From Coriolopsis trogii (Eukaryota; Basidiomycota; Agaricomycetes; Polyporales; Polyporaceae): 64,000 nt of DNA. The position numbers and the translations under genes were made by a program. Below are positions 11,901 through 23,572 of the stretch, piece after piece (position 1 is the stretch's first letter; each line of letters opens with the position of its first letter). The notes below the pieces were generated by a model. That model did not search any database. It saw only the letters and a program-made list of their open reading frames with translations, and was not told the origin of the DNA. Location of the stretch: positions 2,976,001-3,040,000 of the forward strand of contig JAHYIO010000001.1 of NCBI GenBank assembly GCA_020543525.1. Direction: 5' to 3'.

Positions 11901-13824
11901 CCCGTCCTTCGTCTCGTTGACCGCGAGGGCAATTGGTAATGCCTGTGAGGCCGTCGCCCAAGTATGGCACCGCCCTGAACGTCTTCTGCAAACATCTGCC
12001 AGAGGCGTTCATAAGTGTACGTACACCGCGCCACAAGAGAACACTGGCTGGGCGCGCGGTGGGGGATGCTTGGGACGTCCATCAGGAGCTTCTAGCTCGG
12101 CCGTCGCAGCTAACGCGGGTTTATTGCGCACAGCGCAGGCTGGATGGGAAATTGGAGATGCGTTTGGGTATCAGATTATCGCGGGTACAAGAGCTGTTAT
12201 AACGGGCATTCACACCGGACGGTAAGAAAGCCGACCAATGACCGCGCTGAAGTTGTCCGGGAAGCCGTATGGGAGTAATAGAACTTGTCAGGCGTGCAGA
12301 CGCACGAGGCTCGCGAGAGAAAAGAAGTAGCGTGATCGCAGGCATTCGAAGCTCCCGTGAGGATGTTGTGCGCCGGATAGCCGAGCGCTGTCAGTCAAGA
12401 GATGGCGGTCAGTATAGCGACGTCTGAACAAACGCACTCCAGGGCGATCATGCTAACGCAATTGACTTGGCCATTGCACTTGTTGTCTCGGGTAGTTATC
12501 GCGTCAATTGAGTTGGAGATGATGATGCGAGCGAGACGAGGGCAAGCGAACGCAGAGACCAAACCCGGATGCGCGAATTAGCGGAGCACCGTAGGGAAGC
12601 ACAAGACTAAACGGCTGTCTCAAGGAGTGGGGAGAACGCCGCGGAGGCATGTGGACCGCAAACAGGGTAAATACAGAATAAGCTCTGGCTGCCTCGGTGT
12701 TAGTAGTGCGAAGACCTGAGGACACCGGGGCGCGTGCCGCCGTGCGTACGCATCGTGCACAAGACCACGCAGAAGAGCGAAGACAAGGCGGCTTCGGGCG
12801 GGTACAGTCGCTGCCACGTATGGCAGCTTGAAGAGGCTTGGGGGCGTCTAGTAACTGCTGACAAACCCTGCCTTTCCCACAAACCCAGCATGTGGGTAGC
12901 ATCCTTCCATTCTCGCTCATGTCCGGATGTCCGGATCAGATCAGATCTATGCTCAGATACTCGGCCCCTGCCCTTGTCCCATGATTGTCGCAGTCTAGCC
13001 GCCTCGGAGACTCTGCGGCGCATCCTGCTTCTCAGTCTTGTAGTTCTTGTATCGCTCTGCCTGCACTGATCAACTGAGCCGGTCTGAAAGGTTGAAACCG
13101 AAAGGGCAGACGACAGCCAGCAGGAGGATCTGCCAGTGAATAAGTAGCATCGGGAGGAGAGGCAAACGTGATCCAGGAACAATAGCTATCGGCAGCCCTG
13201 CTATACTTGGAAGACAATGACGTCGGTCCCAACACGAGGCGAAAGCGCTCTTCTCCAGACGATCGCGCGCGCTCAAGTATCGTTGACCGCTATTGTCCGC
13301 CCTGGCCGAGCTTGTCCGACGGACAGGCGACGTCGGGCAGACAGCACATCAGAACGCATCCTCCCCATTGCTCGAATTGCAGCGGGGCGCAGACGCCTCA
13401 ACTGACATCGCTGAAATGGAGACCCCACTCCCCGGTCATCGTTGTGAGGAGGAACGCCGCGCGCACGAGGGCCGGATGCCAAATTCCCCATCCGACTCCA
13501 CTATAGAACAGTGCTATCAGGTATCTTGAATGCTTGAGCTTCCGGCCGTCGCACGATGTCGCTTTTCTCTTGCTCGACGCGCGGATTTCGTCATCAGGGT
13601 GCATATGCGGACGTCAAGATTAAGTAGGTACAGAGTGTCAAAATGTCGACCGTAACGCATGAGGAGAGAGAAATGAAAGTATGCAGATGCACAAAAAGAG
13701 TGACAGAGGAATATGGACGGGACGATATCATAACACGTTCGGGAAGACGTGGGCGGTGTGTGGCGTACTCCAGCCTCGAGTCCGCTCACCGACCGACCAG
13801 ATGTTGCGATTGCTGACGCTATAC
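8911..13824. other. Long gene-poor interval
   Basis: Nearly 5 kb upstream of the cyclin and downstream of the 4E-T-like gene lacks a convincing gene. Most open frames look random. One minus-strand stretch (about 11,990-11,815) reads with coding-like composition (LPIALAVNETKDGLPELNA, then HITHDFHLAF) but has no start or flanking exons that I can define. A C-run is present near 11,010. The interval may hold the cyclin promoter and long 5' UTR, decayed mobile DNA or an unrecognised RNA gene. Confidence 0.4.
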
Positions 13825-16800
13825 TCACTCTCTATGCCCGCCCATCAAGAGCGCCATCAAGTCCTGCGTCGTCTGCGCCGTCGCGCCGGGTATCCCTTGC
13901 TGTTGCAGGTGAGATGGAAGAAGGTGAGGTAGCATGTGCGGAGGGATCTGCTGTTGCTGTTGCTGTTGCAGCTGCTGTCGCATTGCGAGGTGCGACGCCG
14001 ACAACTGACCGCCCGGGCCATGCTGAGGACCAAATCCAGGCCCCGAGCCACGCATCCCGCCTCCACCCAAGTTGCCTTGAGCGAGCCCCAGGAGCTGTGC
14101 TTGGTTCGCAGCCCGCAGGTCGAGGTTGTTCGGGCCCAAACCGCCCATCGCGTTCACGGCCAGTGGATTCGGGGGGGCAGGCGGGCCCCGCACCGGTGGG
14201 TTTCCGTTGAAGCCGAGGCCGCCTTGTGTGAACGTGTTGTAGACTTGCTGCGCGGGAGAGGCTCCGTGCAGGCCCCCGCCGGGGATGCCCACGCCAGAAC
14301 CGAGGTACTGCGAAGGGTCGTGAGGCGGACGTCCACCAAGGTTCGCCAGGCCTGGAGGAAGACGCTGCGATGGAGGTTGTAAGGGATTCTGACTGGAGAT
14401 CGGCGAGGCGCCACGGAAGTGGCCCTGTTGCATCGGAAGACCGCCGTTCCGGAGCATAGCCCCTCCTTGCTGGTTGTACATCTGCGCGTTGTACATTTGC
14501 TCCAGATTCCTCTGTTGCGTGAGACGCTGCACGTTGAAATGCAAGGGGTCGTCAATCTGCTCGTTGAAGAGGACTCCGCCAGACTCTCGGCTCCGGGACC
14601 GAGGAGGAGCAGGGCGGAGGCCAGGAACGAGGCCGTCGGGCACGAACGACCTGTCATCGAGGCGGCTGTCATACAGAGAATCAAGGCGGTTTTGCGCAAG
14701 TTGTTGATGGAGTTGCTGCTGCTGCTGCTGCTGCAGAAGCTGGAGTTCGAGATTGGACTGAGGGAACTGTCCACCGACTTGGGGCATTCGGCTTGACGGT
14801 GGGATCTGCGGCGAACCCCGATGGCCCTGAACCTCCTCTCAGCCGCGCATACTACGTCATACAAAGTTCGTTACTGACCTGTGTCGAACTCTGCAGCATC
14901 GCGAAAATGTCTTCCATGGTTCGCTCGCCTCGAGCAGGCATGCCGCCGAGCGACATAGACTCCTGCCGCTGACTAGGGTGTGGGATCGCAGGAGGCATGC
15001 CAGGAACCTGTTGACCCAGCCGTGGTGGGCCCGTGGGCTGTACTTCCCTCGCCTTCGCGTCAAAGAACTTAGCAAATCGGCTCCCTTTGCTGGCCGCATA
15101 ATTCGCGCCTCCTGGAACATTGCTCCCAGACGGGTCCAGAGGGATGCCAGGTGGGAATGCAGCGGCCTGAGAGCCACCGAGTTCGCCAAACGGTGACCCT
15201 GCGTCACCGGGAAGTCCCAAGATCGCGCGTTCCGCGGCAGAGGAACCGGAAGCCCTCCGGAGCTCGTTGAGTTGTGAGATATGCAGAGACTCCCGCAGAT
15301 CTTCCATAGGCAAGTTGGGCTGCGATCCATTGTTGAGAGGGGAGAAGCTCCTGATCGCACGAGACGAGTCTGAAGGTGTCATGCGTGGGCCTACATATTG
15401 CATGTCGTTGGGGATTGCTTCCCCAAGATGAGGCTGGAGTCCGGCGCTGGGAGTCAGAGGATGTGCGTGGGGCGTAGCGATACCAGGGGGAGGCAATGGG
15501 TTCATGCCAGGGGGAGCGGTAGAGCCTCCGGATGGTACACGTGACTTCAATGCTAGAACACGAGACCCGGGAGGAGGGTTGAAGGTATTGGCGGGCGATG
15601 CGTTAGAAGTAGGGAGGTCGGTATGTGGGATAGTGGGGTTTATAGCAGACGACGGAATACCAGGCGTGACGTGTCCCATACGAGGTCCAACAACCCTGGA
15701 TGCTTCAATGGGGCGGTCAATGGATGGGCTCGAGGATACGGAAGGACGAGAAGATCCGGCAGGGGTAGCGAGCACTTCAGGACGAGGGGGAGGTTTGTTG
15801 GTCTCCTGGGTGAGTACTTTCGACGTATCGGAAGCGCGTTGCACAACAATCGTGGAATCTATTGTAGGCGTACATTAAATGCCTCACATGCAATCAATGC
15901 TCGACAACGACGCACCAGCAATGTTAGACCCTTCGCTCTTTTGGCTTTGGAGGGACGGGCTGCTTGATAATCCAGGAGGGCCGGACTCATTGAGCGTCTG
16001 ATTGAGCAGACCATTCTGGGTTTTCTCGCCCTCTTTCTTCTCCGCTTCCCGCTTCATCATCATCTTGAAGAGTTGGATCTCATCCATTTGACCTTCAGAA
16101 CTGATATAAGCAGATGGCGCGACGGGTGGGGGGTGTTCGGAATTGCCATTTGAATCGTTGGTCTTGCCTCCTTCAGGAACCACTTCACCCTTCTCCTTGC
16201 GTTCCTTCTCTTTCATGCCCCTCTTCCAAGCCTGAATGCTATCAAGCTCGCCGTCAGCGCCCTTGGCGCCAAGGATACCACCACCAGGAGTAGTTGGATT
16301 GTAATCCATCCACGCAGGTTCCGCTTCACGTTCCTTGTCCCGCTCCCGGCGATCATGACTGTCCTTGGTGTCGTCATTTCCTCCGCCGGTACGTCTTTCG
16401 CGTCCTGGACCGCGACGATTCCGTGCGTCCCTATCGTCGCCTGCAGAGGGTCTTTCCCGGTCGCGATCCTCAAGACGGTCCCAGGGCCTGTTCGGTTCAC
16501 GGTCACGTCCCTCCCGTCTGGCAGCCATCCGTTCATCTCGACGACCGTCGTCCCGCCAACGCCTGGGATCTTCGTCGGCGTCGCGGTCACCGTCACGGTC
16601 TCTGAGTCGACGTCCGTACTCATAGCGATCATCGTCCCAATCGCGACGCATGTAGTCATCTCGGTCACGACGATCATCTTTGTCTCTTCGGTCGTCACGG
16701 TCAGCGTCTCCGCGGCGGTCCCGGAGACGATCTCTGTCCACACGATCACGGTCGCGGTCACGCCTCGTAGTAGAAGGTTCGCGCCTGGCCCTAGAAGTGT

Positions 16801-17907
16801 CGCGAACTCGAGAGCGAGGTCGCTCGCGGGCGTCGCGATCTCGTCGAGAGTCAGTCCCTGCATAATAATCTCAGTCGTGGAGCGAGAGTGTTCGATGTCA
16901 ACTCACTGTCATCACGGCCTGCTCTATTGGGCTCAGCACCTGCTATCCTCGTCAGATGGGAGGATACGGCTGGGAATACTAACTACACACCTCTTCGCCA
17001 ATCATCGCTTGTCTCACCGGCCTTTCTCTTCGCTGCGTCTCTTCCCTCTCCGCGTCGTCCAGTACTCTGTGCCTGAGCTAGTCTTGAAGCTGAGGCACCA
17101 GATAAGTGGGGAGCAGCGTCACGTTCTTTGTTGCGAAGGTTTGATGCAAGGCGGTCACGGTCGTATTTGTCGGAGAGCTGCGCAAGCTATGAGCAACCAC
17201 GACGACTGAACTCATGATTACGAACATTTCTTATCTGTTCTTGGCCTTCGCGGTCTCGAAGGTCGCGTTCTCGCTCTCGGTCAGGGTCCTTGTCCCCAGT
17301 CCTCTCAGTCGTGCGGATGGATTGATGGCGGAAATTGCCCATTTGAGATGGTTGTGAAAGCCCAGAGCGGAAAGATGGGCGAGAGGAGTCTACATTGCAA
17401 TGAGAGTCGAGTCCTGGGACGTGCAGTGCGAACACATACCTCCGTCATCTGCATCTCTGCGGAAGCTAAGGAAACAAAGAGATGAGGAGAACATTGGCGA
17501 GTCAGAAAACAAGACAACGCACCGACGATCCCTGCCGTTCGTCGTGGTAGATGCCTCAGATTCCTTCTTGCTTCCAACTTGCTCGTTCCAGTCGCTGTGC
17601 TCGACTCGTCATGTCACTGAAAGCACATTAAAGTAAATGCAACGCACCCAAACCAATCTTTGAAGGCGGGCATGCCCTCTGGCACAACCACAAGGGGAGA
17701 CTTGCTAATGTGGAGAATTTCATGGCGTGTATATACTTTGAGTGGGCGAGGTGGGGTCTCAGTAGTTTTCAGGTTAGAGGTTGCTGCTTCGTCCTGCAAA
17801 GAGACTTGGGCCACTGCTTCTGCAACATCATCAAGAGCGGATGCGGCGGCTGGTGTTGTTTCTGTGGTGTTGACGGAAAGAGCAGTGGTAGCATCTGGAG
17901 AGGCCAT
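13825..17907 (-). CDS. eIF4E-transporter (4E-T)-like protein
   Basis: Nine exons (17907-17648, 17594-17523, 17465-17440, 17389-17226, 17186-16991, 16942-16907, 16857-15916, 15858-14879, 14805-13825) close in frame to 1218 residues. The order of features matches animal 4E-T. An N-terminal eIF4E-binding-like YTRHEIL (residues 59-65; Y-x4-I-L instead of Y-x4-L-phi) comes first. A long Arg/Asp/Glu charged block follows. Then comes AEPAWMDYNP, equivalent to the EPEWF box of 4E-T, followed by a basic amphipathic helix (IQAWKRGMKEKERKEK). The C-terminal half is Pro/Gly/Gln-rich with two poly-Q runs and ends in QDLMALLMGG. 4E-T proteins bind eIF4E and DDX6 in P-bodies and repress translation. The role here is inferred. 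A Cup- or Eap1-like protein is an alternative. Confidence 0.68.
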
Positions 17908-17942
17908 GACAGAGAGAGAATGGGATTGGAGAGAGCGAGAGG

Positions 17943-18503
17943 ATGAGGAGGATCTGCGGTGCAGATGAGTTTGACCTTTTCCGTGTCAGGCTCAAGTCGT
18001 CCTTTGCGCGGCACATCAAAGCACGCGTCAAGCGCTCGACCTTGCTTCAACCAAAGTCTCGCCCCACAACAAAGTATCTGCCTGACTACGCTTACTCTGT
18101 ATCTGCCGACTTGGACGCCATCCTCGTTTTCTCTGACTACATGCAGCATCTTACTCTCAAGCATTTCATCCTCAAGCAACGTGCTCTCAATCTTTATCGC
18201 CAGGCCATCCGAGCAACACGATGTATGCTCTCCATGGTTATGATGCACACCGCAGTCATCCTGAACCATACTTCAGCAATCCCAGACAGAAATACGAGAG
18301 TAGAGACCATTGCATGGATACGGAGTGAATTCGAGCGCAACAAGTGGATTACCGATGTGGTATGTGTATTGTACCATGGTCACTGTCTGTGCTAAACTCC
18401 TACATACGACCCATAGACATTGATCGAGGACAAGATTGCGTCCGGTCGCAGAGAATTGAAACAGCTTTTCTCTGGATCGTACATCCCGTCTTCTTCATTG
18501 TGA
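17943..18503 (+). CDS. LYR-motif mitochondrial protein, LYRM2-like
   Basis: Four exons (17943-18074, 18147-18222, 18277-18359, 18417-18503) give 125 residues. The N-terminal about 44 residues are rich in Arg, Lys and Ser and poor in acids, like a mitochondrial presequence. Then comes LTLKHFILKQRALNLYRQAI, which contains the LYR tripeptide and lines up with human LYRM2, followed by IRSEFERNKWITDV and LIEDKIASGRRELKQL, also in LYRM2 order. LYR proteins bind acyl-ACP and act in Fe-S or respiratory complex assembly. LYRM2 is linked to complex I, so that role is inference here. The start codon lies only 35 bp from the divergent 4E-T-like start codon, so one of the two translation starts may actually be further inside its gene. 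Confidence 0.78.
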
Positions 18504-18939
18504 GCTATCTCTGCGAGAGCGTGTCGCCTAATCAGCCCCTATCACTACCCGAGACTAAGCCTCAAGAGGCCTTTCCCGAAAGCTGGGTAAGTGCATCGTT
18601 GTGGGCAAGTCCATCTTCTAGTATCATATATGTGGTGATCCGTCTCAAATTCGAGATCAACCATGAAGTATGTCATGTGTATGCTATGCTAGTGTGCTGC
18701 GGTAGGTAGTACATGCGTTGATAAACCTCACGCATGTCAATCCCAGCTCGCCATCGCTTGCATTCTCTCTCCCGTTGCTCATTTCGGGAGGATTGTATTC
18801 GGGGCGAGATAGTGCGCAAACACCCCATAGGTACCTTCCACTGCTCATATCCCGTCACACGTCTTCGGCACATACTCACCATGTTCGTATTGCAGACGGA
18901 ATTCAGTCAGTTACCATACCTATACTCTGGGCTGACTGC

Positions 18940-21900
18940 ATGGACATCCATCTCTCCCATATCGCGTTCGGGACACCAAATCAAAAGCTCAAACTCGAGC
19001 TCGCGAACATACTCCACGCTCATCCTTTCCTTGCTTCAACGGATGCGCCCTTAAATTTCGAAGTGAGCTTCCACCCTCAGAGACGAAGGGGCGCTTGGCG
19101 GAGCGCCTCTCTGACTCTTCCTGAAGAGGAGATCGGCCAAAAGCTCCTCCACTGGTACGGAAGCCCCCCTTCTCAGCGATCTCTGACCCTGGGAGGATAT
19201 CGCGTGCTCTTCGAGAGAAGTCGAAGGGAACCCCGCCGGGACGTTTTGGAGAGGGTGCGCCGGATGCCGTACGAAGATCCCCGAGTCGCGCAAGCTCGAG
19301 AGAGGCAGGCCGCAGAGCTACAAGTCAGCGCAGTGCATCTAACATCCATCCAGTTCGGCTGGGAGTGCCGAGACAACGTCTACTCCGTCGAATGGGAGAA
19401 GGTCTGCACCGCTTTCCTCCTCTACGATGGAGAGCGGCGCGAGTTTCGCGTGAAAGTCCCCGGCGCAGGCTTGGAAGACTCGCGCATCATCGTGGTACGA
19501 GTCAGTCAGCTCTTCTGGGCTTCTGCCTCTCCGCCTACGGAACGCCCCGCCCTGTTCTTCTCCCTTTCTTACCCTCCCAGCTTCGAGTCTGAGCCCGCCT
19601 TCGCTCGGGTTGCAGCTTCATTGGCTGGTCCGAACAACAGTCCTCAACGTCAGCGGTGGACTGCTTTCGACCAAAGTCACGAGGCCGTCGCGCCCTATAC
19701 GTCCCTGGCGATGAGGTTGGAATGTGCCTCACCAGCAGACCTCAGGACGTTTAGAGACTTTGCGCGCGTCGCCCATGTCCGTATCCAAGAATTCTCCTAT
19801 CCCATCGAACGCCGTGGCCTCTTTTCAGAGGAATGGAGGGACCGTTTCGACTTGTGGGTGAGGGCTTTGCCGTGGACGGTTGCCTTCCATATCGCAGGTC
19901 TCTTGCGCTCGTGGCTTTTCGACATGCCTGAACTTCTCTCGCTCCGTGAACTTATCGATCAGGTCTTGAGGCAGTACAAACGGGAGTACACCGTGGGGCT
20001 CTTACGTGACTTCACAGCCCAAGCCAAGCAGCTGTGGTGGTACGCCGAGGATCACGATCTACCAAATGCCGTCATCACACCCCATCATACACGCACGGTA
20101 CTCACTATACCTCAACTCTTCTCCCAAGTCCGCGATCGCTTCGTATACAAGCCGCTGTCCTTGTCGGACCCTGGGGACCTGAGCGCACCCTTCAATTGCC
20201 TACACCTCATTGTCACGCCCTCCACGATGATCCTAGAAGGCCCGTATCCCGAACGTTCCTGTCGGGTAATGCGGACCTTCTGGCGGAATCAAGATTGCTT
20301 CATGCGGGTCAGTTTTCAGGACGAAAATCGTCTACAATTCCGCTTCGACCGTGACGTAGATGGGAGGAGCTTCATCGATCGCAGGGTCAAAACCATCCTC
20401 CTTGAAGGGATCACCATCGCCGGCGTACACTGGGAGTTTCTTGCTTATTCCCAGTCGGCTCTCAAGGAACACGCCGTATGGTTTGTCAAACCGTTCAGGC
20501 ACGTAGACAGCGATGGCAACACACATATCGTCACCGCATCCACCATCATTGCCAGCCTGGGTACTTTCCGTAACCTCCCGTACGACAGTCGCCTCATATA
20601 CTGTCCGGCGCGATACGCCGCGAGGATCTCCCAAGCCTTCACAGCGACTGACGCCTCTATCTCCATAGACGTTGATCAAATCATGTATGGCACGGATGTC
20701 AAGGATCCTATTCAACAATACGTGTTCACAGATGGAGTAGGGACCATCTCCCCTCAACTGGCCGTGGAGATTTGGCGAGCGTTGAAGGCAAAGCGGCGTC
20801 GGGGACGTCGTGACAGGACCTATCCCCGTGCTTACCAGATCCGCTTTCAAGGCTCCAAGGGCATGCTTAGTGTTGATCACACGTTGTCCGGCAGATCCAT
20901 CATGCTCCGACCTTCGATGATCAAGTTCGAAGCCCCGCAGTCCATGGCCATCGAAATCGCTCGGGCCTTCGACAAGCCAGGTCCCTACTACCTCAACCGT
21001 CCCCTCATCATGCTCTTAGAAGGCCTCGGCGTTCCCTACGAGGTTTTTCAGGAGCTCCAGGACAATGCTGTACATGAGGCAAAGAAGTCAGTTGAGTCTC
21101 TGGAGCGGTCTGCTCGATTGCTTGAGGTTCATGGTCTCGGCACGTCATTCCGCCTTACCTCTGCTATGCTGGGGCTACACAAGCTCGGCCTTGGGCCACT
21201 CAACGATGACATCTTCTGGCGTCAGATGATGGCGTTCGCAGTCAATCATGTGCTCCGAGAACTCAAGCACCATGCGAGAATACCTGTCCCAGGAATGGAC
21301 AGCTGGACTCTTGTCGGGGTTGCCGACGTCCACGGCTACCTGCAAGAAGGCGAGGTCTTCGCGTGCATTGACTCCCCGAATGGATCTGGAGTAACGTACC
21401 TGGAAGGACCGACCCTGGTCTCACGTTCCCCAACGAAACACCCCGGTGACGCTCAGGTAGTCAATGCTATTGGAATGCCTCCACCTGATTCCCCTTTCGA
21501 GATGGAGTCTCTAAGGAATACTATCGTGTTTGCTATCAAGGGTACGTCCTGTCTCCTTCAGCTGTCGGGCCTGCACATGAAGATTGATGTGTTCGTTACA
21601 GGTGCGAGACCATTGCCTTCTTGCCTTGGTGGTGGTGACCTCGACGGCGACCTCTACAACGTGACGACGCGGCCTGACCTCTTGCCCGCGCACACGTACA
21701 TTCCTGCTTCGTATGCACCCGCGGAGAGAAAGTACGTGAACCACGAAAGTACGATGAATGACGTGGCGGAATTTGTTGCAGAGTACATCAGTAGCGACGT
21801 GAGTGGCACTATATCTCTTTCCGCTACGCTGGTGTGCCTGAAGTGTTCTATCAAATAGACGCTTGGCATAATTGCAACGACGTGGTTGATCATAGCAGAC

Positions 21901-22836
21901 CAAAGCAGCCAGAACATCTTTGACCCCGACTGTCTCAAGCTAGCCGCTCTCCATAGCGATGCGGTCGACTATCCAAAGAGCGGACAACCAGTCCCTTTGA
22001 AAAGCATCCCGAAGCTCAAGCTCAAGATTAAACCAGACTGGAATGCTCCGGAGACCGTCAACAAGGACATCGCTTCGAAGTACTACGAAAGTAACAAGGC
22101 GATTGGCAAACTGTATCGTTCTATTGATCTCCCTGCCGTACGTATGCTCGAGCGTGCTGTACGTTTCCAGCGTAGGCATATGCCCGACGTCGGGCAGGAA
22201 GAGCAGGTAGCCGACATCCTCAACGAGTTCCACGCCGACGAGCCGTGGATGTATGGCGGAGTCTCAGATACCGTCCGGGATCACGTCTCCGATTACATCG
22301 AACCAAACGACTACGACGACCCGACGGTTATGAATACCTGGGAGTTATACACTGCGTATGTCGCTCAGCTCCGTGCCATCTGCGCAGACCATACCCTTTC
22401 GCATTCGCGCACGGCCATGCTGACGGAGGAGGAGGCGATGGTCAGTGCGACTCTCTATTTTCTACATGGAGATAGACCTCAATGGGCGTCTTGCAGGTGG
22501 GAACCATTGTCGCGAAATGCTCCCAACCGCGAAAGCGGAAGGATCTCATGTCGCAGATGCGAGAACAAACCGCCACGCTGGTGGGTAACGTGCTAGGCGG
22601 CCTTTCCGGGGAGGATGACGTCTCTTGCTATGAATCACTACGCCGAGCCTGGATCGCATACCGTTTGGGGAACATGGAGGGTGATATATTCGGTGCCCGA
22701 AGTTTCGCTTGGATCGCGCTGGGTGCCATCTTTGACGCGATCAAGGAAATCGAGGCAGAAGAGCGCACGGTATCGCGTCGGTGCGTTCCTTCCACTGCAG
22801 CACACTGCTCTGTGCTAATGCCGCTACAGTGTATGA
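18940..22836 (+). CDS. RNA-dependent RNA polymerase, copy 1
   Basis: Five exons (18940-21541, 21602-21798, 21859-22440, 22497-22780, 22830-22836) give 1223 residues. This is a eukaryotic cell-encoded RdRP (QDE-1/RDR family) that makes dsRNA for RNA silencing. The catalytic DLDGD lies at residues 880-884, encoded at 21637-21651, in context PLPSCLGGGDLDGDLYN. Upstream family blocks are present: FTDGVGTISPQLA, RFQGSKGMLSVD, LRPSMIKFE and MLLEGLGVPYEVF. The start at MDIHLSHIAF was chosen because the neighbouring paralogue begins at the equivalent residue; in-frame Met codons up to 18718 also exist. Introns of 57 and 60 nt are multiples of three and partly read through, so they could be overlooked. 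All domains expected for activity are intact. Confidence 0.92.
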
Positions 22837-23572
22837 CATTGGAAGATTTTGCAAGTCTCACGTAGTCACGGGATTGTCGTCACGCGTAGTACTTGTAGTC
22901 TGCACCGAACGCATACCGCTGCTGCTGTGACTGCCGAAATGACGCCTGTACCTGAAACCACAGCTCCAAACTTGAGATTGATCGCGTGCGTATGATTGAA
23001 GCATATGTTCTTCCAGGAGTTCATGGAGACGTTGAAGCGATATGAACTAGGAATCGTTCACAAGGTATGTTATCCTGAATTGCACAATGGCGCTCCTCAT
23101 ACATGAGATTGACACCAGATAGTGCGTCCCTGTCCCTGCCCCATGACAATGGTTTTTTGGAGCTTTCAGTATGGAATATACCCGTACGTGGCCAAAAGGG
23201 GTTGAATGTGGCTTAAGGAGCTCGGGTGCTGCGGTAGGCCTTTTCCATCAGCCTACATCATGAAATGCTGAACAACGTTGCGCATCAGCGTGTCAAAACA
23301 ATACCATTGACACTAAAGTCTGCCATCAGAATACCATGAAGTATCGAGTAGATTGGCATACTGATTTCATGGTTAGGTGCATGGTTGATCAGAGGGTACC
23401 CTAGTACGTCGTGCGATCAATGGGGCGAAACCTTCTTGACACGATGCTTCTGTGCTGCAGCGAACTCTATCTCCCAGGCATATATCAACACGCATCTGCA
23501 TGTCCGACAGGGCATCATCGCACCCTCGTCTCCCCTTGCGTCCGTCTCGCTGGTACCACGGCCGCACCTGCC
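22837..23572. other. Spacer between RdRP copies
   Basis: This 0.74-kb spacer must hold the terminator of copy 1 and the promoter of copy 2. A coding-like stretch at about 23,007-23,061 reads FFQEFMETLKRYELGIVHK and is followed by a donor-like GTATGT. I cannot join it to either gene, and it may be a relict exon. Confidence 0.4.

Noticed and set aside
16355..17209. A 284-codon plus-strand hydrophobic frame opposite the 4E-T-like gene
   Set aside because: Its Val/Thr/Ile repeats are the complement of the Arg/Asp codon repeats on the other strand; not a membrane protein.
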